A stretch of 64,000 bases of DNA from Rhizobium leguminosarum bv. trifolii WSM1325 (lineage in GTDB: Bacteria > Pseudomonadota > Alphaproteobacteria > Rhizobiales > Rhizobiaceae). The position numbers and the translations under genes were made by a program. The stretch covers positions 1,736,001 to 1,800,000 of the forward strand of contig CP001622.1 of NCBI GenBank assembly GCA_000023185.1, read 5' to 3'. A model generated the notes under the pieces. The model was given only the letters and a program-made list of their open reading frames with translations, did no database searches and was not told the DNA's origin. Shown piece after piece: positions 57,369 through 64,000 of this stretch (positions within the stretch are counted from its first letter, which is position 1; each line of letters begins with the position of its first letter).

Positions 57369-58010
57369 ATGACCAAGACCGTTCTTTGCTATGGTGACTC
57401 GCTGACCTGGGGTTATGACGCCGAGACGATCGGCCGTCATGATTACAAGAATCGCTGGCCGAGCGTGCTTCAGGCAGCGCTCGGCAGTGAGGCCCGCGTC
57501 ATTGCCGAAGGCCTGAACGGTCGCACCACCGCTTTCGACGACCACCTCGCCGATTGTGACCGCAACGGTGCGCGCATCTTGCCGACGATCCTGCAGACGC
57601 ATGCGCCGCTCGACCTCGTCGTCCTTCTGCTCGGCACCAATGACATGAAGCCGGTCGTGGCAGGCTCGGCCTTTGCCGCATGCCAGGGCATCAGCCGGCT
57701 CGTGCGGCTGATCCGCAATCATGCCTGGCCCTTCGAATTCGATGGGCCGGAGATCCTGATCGTGGCGCCACCGGCGATCCGCGCGACGGGCAATGTGCCC
57801 TTCGCCGCGTCGTTTCCCGGCGGCATCGAGGAATCGGCAAAACTTGCAACGCTTTATCGTGATCTTGCCGACGAACTCGGTTGTGGCTTCTTCGACGGCA
57901 ATTCTGTCGCCAAGACCACACCGATCGATGGCATTCACCTCGATGCGGAGAATACGCGTGCGCTCGGTCGCGGGCTGGAATCGATCGTGCGGATGATGCT
58001 GGGGATCTGA
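57369..58010 (+). CDS. SGNH/GDSL hydrolase
   Basis: A 213-residue esterase-type hydrolase. Block I is VLCYGDSLTWGYD (Ser in GDS), block III is LLLGTNDMK, and the C-terminal catalytic pair is DGIHLDAENTRALG. It resembles arylesterase/carbohydrate acetylesterase members. Substrate unknown. It lies 19 bases after pdhC with GGAGG, so it is probably co-transcribed with pdhABC, though no biochemical link to PDH is evident. Confidence 0.9.
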   Translation: MTKTVLCYGDSLTWGYDAETIGRHDYKNRWPSVLQAALGSEARVIAEGLNGRTTAFDDHLADCDRNGARILPTILQTHAPLDLVVLLLGTNDMKPVVAGSAFAACQGISRLVRLIRNHAWPFEFDGPEILIVAPPAIRATGNVPFAASFPGGIEESAKLATLYRDLADELGCGFFDGNSVAKTTPIDGIHLDAENTRALGRGLESIVRMMLGI

Positions 58011-58012
58011 CC

Positions 58013-58594
58013 ATGACCTCCTTCATCGCCCTCCGGCAGGCCTCACGGCGGGATGCCTCGGAGCTGGCGATTCTGGCGGATATCGCATCGCGCGGTTTTG
58101 CCTCCTGGCTCTGGGTTGCCGGTGTGGAAAACGGCGTGAGCGACACGCCGCTGGAGCGGGGCCGGCTGAAGATGAGCGAGGAGGAAGCTGTCGGCAGCTG
58201 GCGGGATGCCGTCATTGCAGAGGCCTATGGCGAGGTCGCTGGTGTGGCGATCGGCCATGCGCTGGGTGAGGGGATAGGCGATATCGAGGCGACGATTCCG
58301 GCGACCGCACCGATGCTCGCCTTGCAGAAAACGGTGGTCGGAAGCTGGTTCATCGGCAGTCTCGGCGTCTATCGCCACCTGCGCGGCATCGGCATCGGAC
58401 GCAGGCTGCTGGACGATCAGATCGAAAGGGCCGATCGGCGGCCCGTCAGTCTCATTACCGCAAGTGATAACGAAGCGGCTTTGTCGCTTTATGGAAGAAA
58501 CGGATTCCTGGAGGCTGCGCGCGCCGATGCCGTGCCGCTCTTCGAAAACAGCAAAAGACATGCGTGGGTGCTCATGACCCGCAGCGCAGCGTAA
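58013..58594 (+). CDS. GNAT family N-acetyltransferase
   Basis: A 193-residue GNAT enzyme. The acetyl-CoA loop is LRGIGIGRRLLDDQIERA (R/Q-x-x-G-x-G/A motif A), followed by NEAALSLYGRNGFLEAARADAV (motif B). It begins two bases after the SGNH hydrolase stop codon. An acetyltransferase next to an esterase may act on related substrates, but that is speculation. Confidence 0.9.
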   Translation: MTSFIALRQASRRDASELAILADIASRGFASWLWVAGVENGVSDTPLERGRLKMSEEEAVGSWRDAVIAEAYGEVAGVAIGHALGEGIGDIEATIPATAPMLALQKTVVGSWFIGSLGVYRHLRGIGIGRRLLDDQIERADRRPVSLITASDNEAALSLYGRNGFLEAARADAVPLFENSKRHAWVLMTRSAA

Positions 58595-58610
58595 CAAAGG
58601 CAGGAAACAC

Positions 58611-60059
58611 ATGGCTGAATCCTACGACGTCATCATCATCGGCTCGGGTCCCGGCGGCTATGTCGCCGCCATCCGCGCCAGCCAGCTCGGCCTGAAGACC
58701 GCGATCGTCGAGCGCGAGCATATGGGCGGCATCTGCCTGAACTGGGGCTGCATTCCGACCAAGGCGCTGTTGCGCTCGGCCGAGGTGCTCGATCACGCCA
58801 ATCACTTCAAGGATTTCGGCCTCGTTCTCGAAGGCACGGTCAAGCCGGATGCCAAGGCCGTCGTCGGCCGCTCGCGGGCCGTCTCCGCCCGCCTGAATGC
58901 TGGCGTCGGCTTCCTGATGAAGAAGAACAAGATCGACATCATCTGGGGCGAGGCAAAGATCACGAAGCCGGGAGAGGTCGTCGTCGGCAAGTCGTCGAAG
59001 GCCGTCGTCGAGCCGCAGCATCCGCTGCCGAAGAACGTCAAGAGCGGCGAGGGCACCTATACCGCCAAGCACATCATCATCGCCACCGGTGCCCGTCCGC
59101 GCGCGCTGCCCGGCATCGAGCCGGATGGCAAGCTGATCTGGACCTATTTTGAGGCGCTGAAGCCGGATGTTCTGCCGAAGTCGCTGATCGTCATGGGCTC
59201 GGGAGCTATCGGCATCGAATTCGCCAGCTTCTACCGCTCGATGGGCGTCGACGTCACCGTCGTCGAAGTCATGCCGACCATCATGCCTGTCGAGGATGCC
59301 GAGATCACGGCGATCGCCCGCAAGCAGCTTGAAAAGCGCGGCCTCAAGATCTTCACCAGCGCCAAGGTCTCGAAGGTCGACAAGGCCGCCAACAGCGTTA
59401 CCGCCCATGTCGAGACGGCCGATGGCAAGGTGCAGCAGATCACCGCCGACCGACTGATTTCGGCCGTCGGTGTTCAGGGCAATATCGAAAACCTCGGTCT
59501 CGAGGCGCTCGGCGTCAAGACCGACCGCGGCTGCGTCGTCATCGACGGTTACGGCAAGACCAATATCGCCGGCATCTATGCGATCGGCGATGTCGCCGGC
59601 CCGCCGATGCTGGCGCACAAGGCAGAGCATGAAGGCGTCGTCTGCGTCGAAAAGATCGCCGGCCTGCCGAACGTTCATCCGACCGACAAGGGCAAGGTCC
59701 CGGGCTGCACCTATTGCAATCCGCAGGTCGCCTCCGTTGGCATCACCGAGCCCAAAGCCAAAGAACAGGGCCGCGACATCCGCGTCGGCCGCTTCTCGTT
59801 CGCAGCGAACGGCAAGGCGATCGCGCTTGGCGAAGACCAGGGCATGGTGAAGGTGATCTTCGACAAGAAGACCGGTGAGCTGCTCGGCGCCCACATGGTC
59901 GGCGCCGAAGTCACCGAGCTCATTCAGGGCTTCGTCGTCGCGATGAACCTCGAAACGACCGAGGAAGAGCTGATGCACACGATCTTCCCGCATCCGACCG
60001 TGTCGGAATCGATGAAGGAAGCGGTGCTCGATGCCTACGGCCGTGTCCTGAACGCTTGA
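58611..60059 (+). CDS. lpdA: Dihydrolipoyl dehydrogenase (E3 of PDH)
   Basis: A 482-residue flavoprotein. FAD site IIIGSGPGGYVAAIRASQLG, redox disulfide C42/C47 in GGICLNWGCIPTK, NAD site VMGSGAIGIEFASF, and the interface His in HPTVSESMKEA. It has a ~20-residue insertion around residue 125-145 (VVGKSSKAVVEPQHPLPKN) seen in PDH-associated alphaproteobacterial E3 enzymes. It reoxidises lipoamide of PdhB and PdhC. Confidence 0.97.
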   Translation: MAESYDVIIIGSGPGGYVAAIRASQLGLKTAIVEREHMGGICLNWGCIPTKALLRSAEVLDHANHFKDFGLVLEGTVKPDAKAVVGRSRAVSARLNAGVGFLMKKNKIDIIWGEAKITKPGEVVVGKSSKAVVEPQHPLPKNVKSGEGTYTAKHIIIATGARPRALPGIEPDGKLIWTYFEALKPDVLPKSLIVMGSGAIGIEFASFYRSMGVDVTVVEVMPTIMPVEDAEITAIARKQLEKRGLKIFTSAKVSKVDKAANSVTAHVETADGKVQQITADRLISAVGVQGNIENLGLEALGVKTDRGCVVIDGYGKTNIAGIYAIGDVAGPPMLAHKAEHEGVVCVEKIAGLPNVHPTDKGKVPGCTYCNPQVASVGITEPKAKEQGRDIRVGRFSFAANGKAIALGEDQGMVKVIFDKKTGELLGAHMVGAEVTELIQGFVVAMNLETTEEELMHTIFPHPTVSESMKEAVLDAYGRVLNA

Positions 60060-60085
60060 TAATTTCCAAGGCTGCCCTTTATGTC

Positions 60086-60136
60086 GGGGTGGCAACGCCA
60101 TCCCCAAGGGGTGGCAAAGCCATCCCACCGGGGTGG
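60086..60136. repeat. Direct and inverted short repeats after lpdA
   Basis: GGGGTGGC AAC GCCATCCCC (60086-60105) and GGGGTGGC AAA GCCATCCC (60108-60126) are two hairpins repeated with a 22-base period, followed by a third GGGGTGG at 60130. Each stem has one bulge. No T run follows. Confidence 0.65.
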
Positions 60137-60157
60137 AAAAAACGAAAGGAAATCATC

Positions 60158-60412
60158 ATGTCTATGGAGACGCAGGCGTTGCTGGTATTTTTGCTGATCG
60201 GCCTGGTCGCAGGCTTCCTCGCAAGCCTGGTCGTCGGTGGCGGCGGGTTGATAAGATGCCTGCTGAGCGGCATTATCGGCGCCTTCGTCGGCGGTTATCT
60301 GTTCAGCGCGCTCGGCATTTCGCTGGGCATTGAAAACGCGCTGGTGGTGCAGATCATCCACGCCACCGTCGGCGCCATCATCGTGGTTCTGATCGCCAGG
60401 GCGGTGGCTTGA
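60158..60412 (+). CDS. GlsB/YeaQ/YmgE-like small membrane protein
   Basis: An 84-residue protein with three hydrophobic segments: LLVFLLIGLVAGFLASLVVGGGG, LLSGIIGAFVGGYLFSALGI and the C-terminal VVQIIHATVGAIIVVLIARAV. This is the transglycosylase-associated (GlsB/YeaQ) pattern of stress-related small membrane proteins; their biochemical function is unknown. AAAGGAAATCATC precedes the ATG. Confidence 0.82.
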   Translation: MSMETQALLVFLLIGLVAGFLASLVVGGGGLIRCLLSGIIGAFVGGYLFSALGISLGIENALVVQIIHATVGAIIVVLIARAVA

Positions 60413-60449
60413 GGCGTAACTGAGGGCCAACTTGAGGGTAGGGGCAGGC

Positions 60450-60698
60450 ATGGAAAGCGTCGGTTGGATTTCGGCAATCATCATCGGTGGACTTGCGGGC
60501 TGGCTCGCCGGCAAGCTGATGGAAGCGCGATACGGGATTTTTCTGAACATTGTGCTCGGCATCGTCGGTTCGGTCGTCGCAAGCGCCGTCCTTGCGCAGT
60601 TCCATGTCGAGGTGGTCGGCGGACGGCTCGGTTACTTCGTGACGGGTTTCCTTGGCGCCTGCCTGTTGATATTCCTTGCGCGGCTGGTGCGGCGCTAG
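60450..60698 (+). CDS. GlsB/YeaQ/YmgE-like small membrane protein, second copy
   Basis: An 82-residue protein with the same build as the preceding gene: WISAIIIGGLAGWLAGKLMEARYG, LNIVLGIVGSVVASAVLAQF and GYFVTGFLGACLLIFLARLV, ending in RR. The two are probably distant tandem duplicates. GGTAGGGGCAGGC precedes the ATG at 60450. It ends 48 bases before lipA. Confidence 0.8.
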   Translation: MESVGWISAIIIGGLAGWLAGKLMEARYGIFLNIVLGIVGSVVASAVLAQFHVEVVGGRLGYFVTGFLGACLLIFLARLVRR

Positions 60699-60746
60699 AT
60701 CCGAATGAGATTTGCCGCATAGGGGCGATAGAAAGCTGAAACTGCA

Positions 60747-61718
60747 ATGGTGACGATCCTCGATACGATCAATCCCGACGCCAAGCGCGTGCGGCATCCG
60801 GAGAAGGCGCATCGGCCTGATACGGAAGTCATGCGCAAGCCGGACTGGATTCGCGTCAAGGCGCCGACCTCCAAGGGTTATGCCGAGACGCGCGCGATCG
60901 TGAAGGAGCACAAGCTCGTCACCGTCTGCGAGGAGGCCGGCTGCCCGAATATCGGCGAGTGCTGGGACAAGAAGCACGCGACGTTCATGATCATGGGCGA
61001 GATCTGTACCCGCGCCTGCGCCTTCTGCAACGTCGCCACCGGCAAGCCGAATGCGCTCGACATGGCCGAGCCGGAGAATGTCGCCAAGGCGGTCAAGGAG
61101 ATGGGCCTATCCCACGTCGTTATCACCTCGGTCGACCGTGACGACCTGGAGGACGGCGGCGCCGAACACTTCGAAAAGGTGATCTGGGCAATCCGTGCGG
61201 CCTCGCCGATGACGACGATCGAGATCCTGACGCCCGACTTCCTGAAGAAGCCGGGTGCGCTGGAACGCGTCGTCGCCGCCAAGCCCGACGTCTTCAACCA
61301 CAATATGGAAACGGTGCCTGGCAACTATCTGACGGTTCGCCCTGGCGCCCGCTACTTCCATTCCGTCCGCCTGCTGCAGCGGGTGAAGGAACTCGACCCC
61401 ACCATGTTCACCAAATCGGGCATCATGGTCGGTCTTGGCGAAGAGCGAAACGAAGTCCTCCAGCTGATGGACGATCTGCGCACAGCCGATGTCGACTTCC
61501 TGACGATCGGCCAGTACCTGCAGCCGACACGCAAGCACCACAAGGTCGAAAGCTTCGTCACGCCCGACGAGTTCAAGTCTTATGAGACCGTCGCCTACAG
61601 CAAGGGCTTCCTGATGGTCGCCTCCAGCCCGCTGACCCGCTCTTCCCACCATGCCGGCGACGATTTTGCCCGGCTGAGAGCGGCGCGCGAAAAGAAGCTG
61701 CTGATCGCCGCCGAGTAA
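60747..61718 (+). CDS. lipA: Lipoyl synthase
   Basis: A 323-residue radical SAM enzyme with both iron-sulfur clusters: the auxiliary-cluster cysteines C61, C66 and C72 ([12 protein letters not shown]) and the radical SAM C87, C91 and C94 (CTRACAFC). The C-terminal R-S-S-H in [10 protein letters not shown] completes the auxiliary site. It inserts sulfur to make lipoyl groups for PdhB/PdhC. Its place after the PDH genes fits function. Confidence 0.97.
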   Translation: MVTILDTINPDAKRVRHPEKAHRPDTEVMRKPDWIRVKAPTSKGYAETRAIVKEHKLVTVCEEAGCPNIGECWDKKHATFMIMGEICTRACAFCNVATGKPNALDMAEPENVAKAVKEMGLSHVVITSVDRDDLEDGGAEHFEKVIWAIRAASPMTTIEILTPDFLKKPGALERVVAAKPDVFNHNMETVPGNYLTVRPGARYFHSVRLLQRVKELDPTMFTKSGIMVGLGEERNEVLQLMDDLRTADVDFLTIGQYLQPTRKHHKVESFVTPDEFKSYETVAYSKGFLMVASSPLTRSSHHAGDDFARLRAAREKKLLIAAE

Positions 61719-61742
61719 GCGCCGGCACTTGCTTTTTGATTG

Positions 61743-61772
61743 AACCGCGGCGATTTTCGCCGCGGTTTTTCT
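61743..61772 (+). terminator. Rho-independent terminator of lipA
   Basis: 11-bp stem AACCGCGGCGA / TCGCCGCGGTT with loop TTT, then TTTCTTT. Confidence 0.92.
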
Positions 61773-61786
61773 TTGGGCGGCCGACG

Positions 61787-62320
61787 ATGAACATCACCTT
61801 CGGATTGAAATCGGCGTTGGCCGAAGCCGACCGTATCCTGGTGATCGGTTGCCCCGGCAGCGGCAAAAGCACGCTGGCAAAGCGGCTGTCGCGCGCGCTC
61901 GACCTTGACTACATCTCCATGGACCGCGACTTCTACTGGCTACCAGGCTGGAGAAAGAGGCCGCGCAACGAGATCGACAGCCTGATCGCCAAGGCGGTGG
62001 CGGAAGAACGCTGGATCATGGATGGAACCGGCCTCAGCTCCTTCCATCTTCGCCTGCCGCGCGCAGACGCCGTCATTTGGCTTCGGCTGCCCAGATATGC
62101 ATGCCTGTACGGCGCGGTCTCGAGAACATACCGTTATTTTGGGCGCAACCGTCCCGAACTGCAACGCCTCTCGTTGGACGCGCTCGCCTATATCTGGAAT
62201 TTCGAGCGCGATGCCGCACCTCTGATCGAGGTAGCACTTCAGGATCACGGGCTTGCAAATTCCACCGTCATCATAAAATCGCGCAAAGCAGCTAACCGGT
62301 TCGCCGCTCTTAGCGCTTGA
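61787..62320 (+). CDS. P-loop kinase-like protein (adenylate kinase/FlaR-type)
   Basis: A 177-residue NTPase. Walker A is VIGCPGSGKSTLAKRLS; LDLDYISMDRDFYWLPGW follows, then AEERWIMDGTGLSS, a DAVIWLRLPR strand and an R-rich lid. This is the 'AAA family/DNA topology modulation FlaR-related' group; real activity is not known. A paralogue follows directly. It begins 14 bases after the lipA terminator. Confidence 0.85.
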   Translation: MNITFGLKSALAEADRILVIGCPGSGKSTLAKRLSRALDLDYISMDRDFYWLPGWRKRPRNEIDSLIAKAVAEERWIMDGTGLSSFHLRLPRADAVIWLRLPRYACLYGAVSRTYRYFGRNRPELQRLSLDALAYIWNFERDAAPLIEVALQDHGLANSTVIIKSRKAANRFAALSA

Positions 62321-62360
62321 GTCGCGCCGGCGAAACGCACGTCTGGCTCGAGGGAGTTGC

Positions 62361-62957
62361 ATGATGGATCAGAGAGTAGACTTGCCGCCGCGTCAGCAGA
62401 TCACCGATCTCGAACAGGCTTCGGAGCATATTCGCACAGCCCGCCGCATCCTCGTCATGGGTTGCTCGGGCGGCGGCAAATCCACGCTATCGCTGAAGAT
62501 TGCCAAGCGCTTCGGGCTTTCCTACATTTCGCTCGATCGCGACGTATTTTGGCTTCCCGGCTGGGTGGTGCGCGACAGGGTCGAGCAGAGAAATATCATC
62601 ACCAGTCGGATCCTCGAAGAACGTTGGATCATGGACGGCACGAATCCGTCTTCCTTGGACATTCGGTTGCCGCGCACCGATCTCGTCGTCTGGGTCCGCA
62701 TGCCGCGGCTTCTCTGTATCTGGGGTGCAATCAGCCGGTGGGCGAAATGGATCGGCCGCACTCGCCCCGAAATGGCGCCGGGCTGTATCGAGAAGATCGA
62801 TTTGGAATTCCTCCGCTTCATCTGGACTTTCGAGGAAAAATTCGCGCCGCGTCTCGTCGCGGGCATCGCCGAGCACGGCCCCGAAGTGCCGGTTCTTCAG
62901 CTAAAATCCCGCCGCCAGATGCGCGAGCTTCTTGATCTTCTCGGCCGGCCCGATTAA
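62361..62957 (+). CDS. P-loop kinase-like protein, tandem paralogue
   Basis: A 198-residue homologue of the preceding gene with a longer N-terminus. Walker A is VMGCSGGGKSTLSLKIA, then FGLSYISLDRDVFWLPGW, LEERWIMDGTNPSS and TDLVVWVRMPRLLCIWGAI. The strong match of motif spacing shows that the two arose by tandem duplication. CGAGGGAGTTGC precedes two ATGs (62361, 62364). Confidence 0.85.
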   Translation: MMDQRVDLPPRQQITDLEQASEHIRTARRILVMGCSGGGKSTLSLKIAKRFGLSYISLDRDVFWLPGWVVRDRVEQRNIITSRILEERWIMDGTNPSSLDIRLPRTDLVVWVRMPRLLCIWGAISRWAKWIGRTRPEMAPGCIEKIDLEFLRFIWTFEEKFAPRLVAGIAEHGPEVPVLQLKSRRQMRELLDLLGRPD

Positions 62958-62966
62958 TTGCCGCTT

Positions 62967-63419
62967 ATGCCGCAATTCGAAACGCACCGTCCCGTCCCGC
63001 ACACGCCCGAGCAGATGTTCGATCTCGTCGCCGATGTCGAGCGCTATCCGGAATTCCTGCCGCTCTGCGAAGCGCTCGCCATCAGGAGCCGCAAGGAGCG
63101 CGACGGCAAGATCCTGCTCGTCGCCGACATGACGGTCGGCTACAAGGCGATCCGCGAGACCTTCACGACACAGGTGCTGCTCAACCGGGCCGAACACGTC
63201 ATCGAGGTCAAATATATCGATGGCCCGTTCAAATATCTCGACAATCGCTGGCACTTTGCCGAGACGCCATATGGCGGCTGCACCGTCGATTTCTTCATCG
63301 ATTACGAGTTCAAGAGCCGCATCCTGGGCGCGCTGATGGGCTCGATGTTCGACCGCGCCTTCCGCATGTTCACCGAAGCCTTCGAGACGCGCGCAAACAG
63401 GATCTACACGCCGGTTTGA
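62967..63419 (+). CDS. Type II toxin-antitoxin RatA / coenzyme Q-binding COQ10 family protein
   Basis: A 150-residue START-fold protein: PQFETHRPVPHTPEQMFDLVADVERYPEFLPLCEAL at the start, KAIRETFTTQVLL in the middle and WHFAETPYGGCTVDFFIDYEFKSRILGALMG towards the end. Mitochondrial COQ10 delivers ubiquinone; bacterial homologues are often named RatA, but here the quinone-chaperone role is more likely. Start at 62967 lies nine bases past the previous stop without a clear ribosome-binding site. Confidence 0.9.
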   Translation: MPQFETHRPVPHTPEQMFDLVADVERYPEFLPLCEALAIRSRKERDGKILLVADMTVGYKAIRETFTTQVLLNRAEHVIEVKYIDGPFKYLDNRWHFAETPYGGCTVDFFIDYEFKSRILGALMGSMFDRAFRMFTEAFETRANRIYTPV

Positions 63420-63433
63420 TGAGCGAACCCGCG

Positions 63434-63937
63434 TCAGGCAGCAAGGAGCGAGCGCACCATTTCCAGCGCCGTCCTGATCGTCGCCAGCCGAACCTCGCTG
63501 CGGCCGATATCGCCATAGAGCATTTTGCGATGGATGAGCGTGCCGTCGCGCGATTTGGCGGCGAGATGCACGAGGCCGACCGGCTTTTCCGCCGATCCGC
63601 CGCCGGGGCCGGCAATGCCTGTGACGGCAACGGCGATCTCGGCGCGTGAGCGGAAGAGGGCGCCATGCACCATCTGCCGCGCCGTTTCCTCGGAGACCGC
63701 CCCGAAGCGCAGCAGGGTTTCCGCCTGCACGCCGAGCATCTCGATCTTCGCGGTATTCGTATAGGTGACGAAGCCGCGGTCGACGACGGCTGACGAACCC
63801 GAAATCTCCGTCAGCGCTCCGGCGATCAGCCCGCCGGTGCATGATTCGGCGGTCGAGACCATCAATCCTGCGGCCGTAAAGTCATGGATGATCGTCTCCG
63901 CCGCTGAAAGGATATCGTCGGGAAAAACACTCATCAT
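63434..63937 (-). CDS. cinA: CinA family protein (nicotinamide-nucleotide amidase domain)
   Basis: A 167-residue stand-alone CinA C-terminal domain: LMVSTAESCTGGLIAGALTEISGSS, GFVTYTNTAKIEMLGV, ARQMVHGALFRSRAEIAVAVTGIAGPGG. The domain deamidates NMN in homologues. It lacks the N-terminal molybdopterin-like domain of full CinA. Its first ATG overlaps the ispDF stop (ATGA); a second ATG follows at once and is better spaced from GGGAGG. Confidence 0.9.
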   Translation of the reverse strand: MMSVFPDDILSAAETIIHDFTAAGLMVSTAESCTGGLIAGALTEISGSSAVVDRGFVTYTNTAKIEMLGVQAETLLRFGAVSEETARQMVHGALFRSRAEIAVAVTGIAGPGGGSAEKPVGLVHLAAKSRDGTLIHRKMLYGDIGRSEVRLATIRTALEMVRSLLAA

Positions 63938-64000
63938 TTCCTCCCGCGATAGACGACGGTCGCCGTCGCAATCGCCGCGATGCCTTCGCGCCGGCCGACG
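63934..64000 (-). CDS. ispDF: IspDF bifunctional enzyme, C-terminal end (partial)
   Basis: The last 21 codons encode VGRREGIAAIATATVVYRGRK, closely matching the end of IspF (2-C-methyl-D-erythritol 2,4-cyclodiphosphate synthase). In alphaproteobacteria this domain is usually fused to IspD. The gene continues beyond the window. Overlap with cinA by four bases shows coupling. Confidence 0.7.
   Translation of the reverse strand, partial: VGRREGIAAIATATVVYRGRK

Overview
The window reads as chromosomal DNA of a fast-growing rhizobium, most likely the Rhizobium etli / R. leguminosarum group. This is inferred from gene content and order, not from a database search. The evidence is an aapJQMP general amino-acid transporter operon divergent from metC, an EipB envelope protein, LpxI in lipid A synthesis, a pdhA-pdhB-pdhC cluster with a lipoylated E1-beta, an alphaproteobacterial-type LexA box, and GC-rich palindromic intergenic repeats of the kind described in rhizobia.

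Layout. Positions 1-4.6 kb hold two tRNA-Glu genes, a lipoprotein M15 peptidase, gloA, a double cold-shock protein followed by a DUF192 gene, tRNA-Pro, an NDUFS4-like complex I subunit and tRNA-Arg. Positions 4.6-13.4 kb look like an accessory strip. It contains palindromic repeats, a decayed IS21-type istB fragment, a large beta-helix/RTX secreted protein, a frameshifted isocitrate lyase/PEP mutase family gene, an orphan Imm50-like protein, small hypothetical genes and a glycine-rich repeat protein. Positions 13.5-19.4 kb carry aapJQMP (minus strand) and metC. Positions 19.4-31.3 kb hold housekeeping and metabolic genes: an FAD monooxygenase, an NDUFS6-like zinc protein, an alpha/beta hydrolase, cysE, a phasin, clpS-clpA, HIT, GDPD, RidA and eipB.

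Positions 31.6-44.8 kb form a long plus-strand block for translation and envelope biogenesis: rpsB-tsf-pyrH-frr-uppS-cdsA-rseP-bamA-lpxD-fabZ-lpxA-lpxI-lpxB. These genes link ribosome function, undecaprenyl and phospholipid precursors, outer-membrane protein assembly and lipid A. gltA lies convergent to lpxB. comEC and lexA then overlap tail to tail, and lexA has its own operator. Positions 49.7-61.7 kb carry central carbon metabolism: kdsA, eno, ftsB, pdhABC, lpdA and lipA. LipA makes the lipoyl cofactor used by the PDH subunits. An SGNH hydrolase, an acetyltransferase and two small membrane proteins are interleaved in this cluster. The window ends with two tandem P-loop kinase paralogues, a coq10/ratA-type START gene, cinA and the 3' end of ispDF.

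Most of the window is ordinary core genome and I found no complete novel defence or mobile system. The points most worth a second look are a terminator embedded in the signal-peptide codons of the DUF192 gene, the istB fossil beside a palindrome, the modular beta-helix/RTX protein, the orphan immunity-type gene, the frameshifted gene at 8.4 kb and the uncertain comEC N-terminus.
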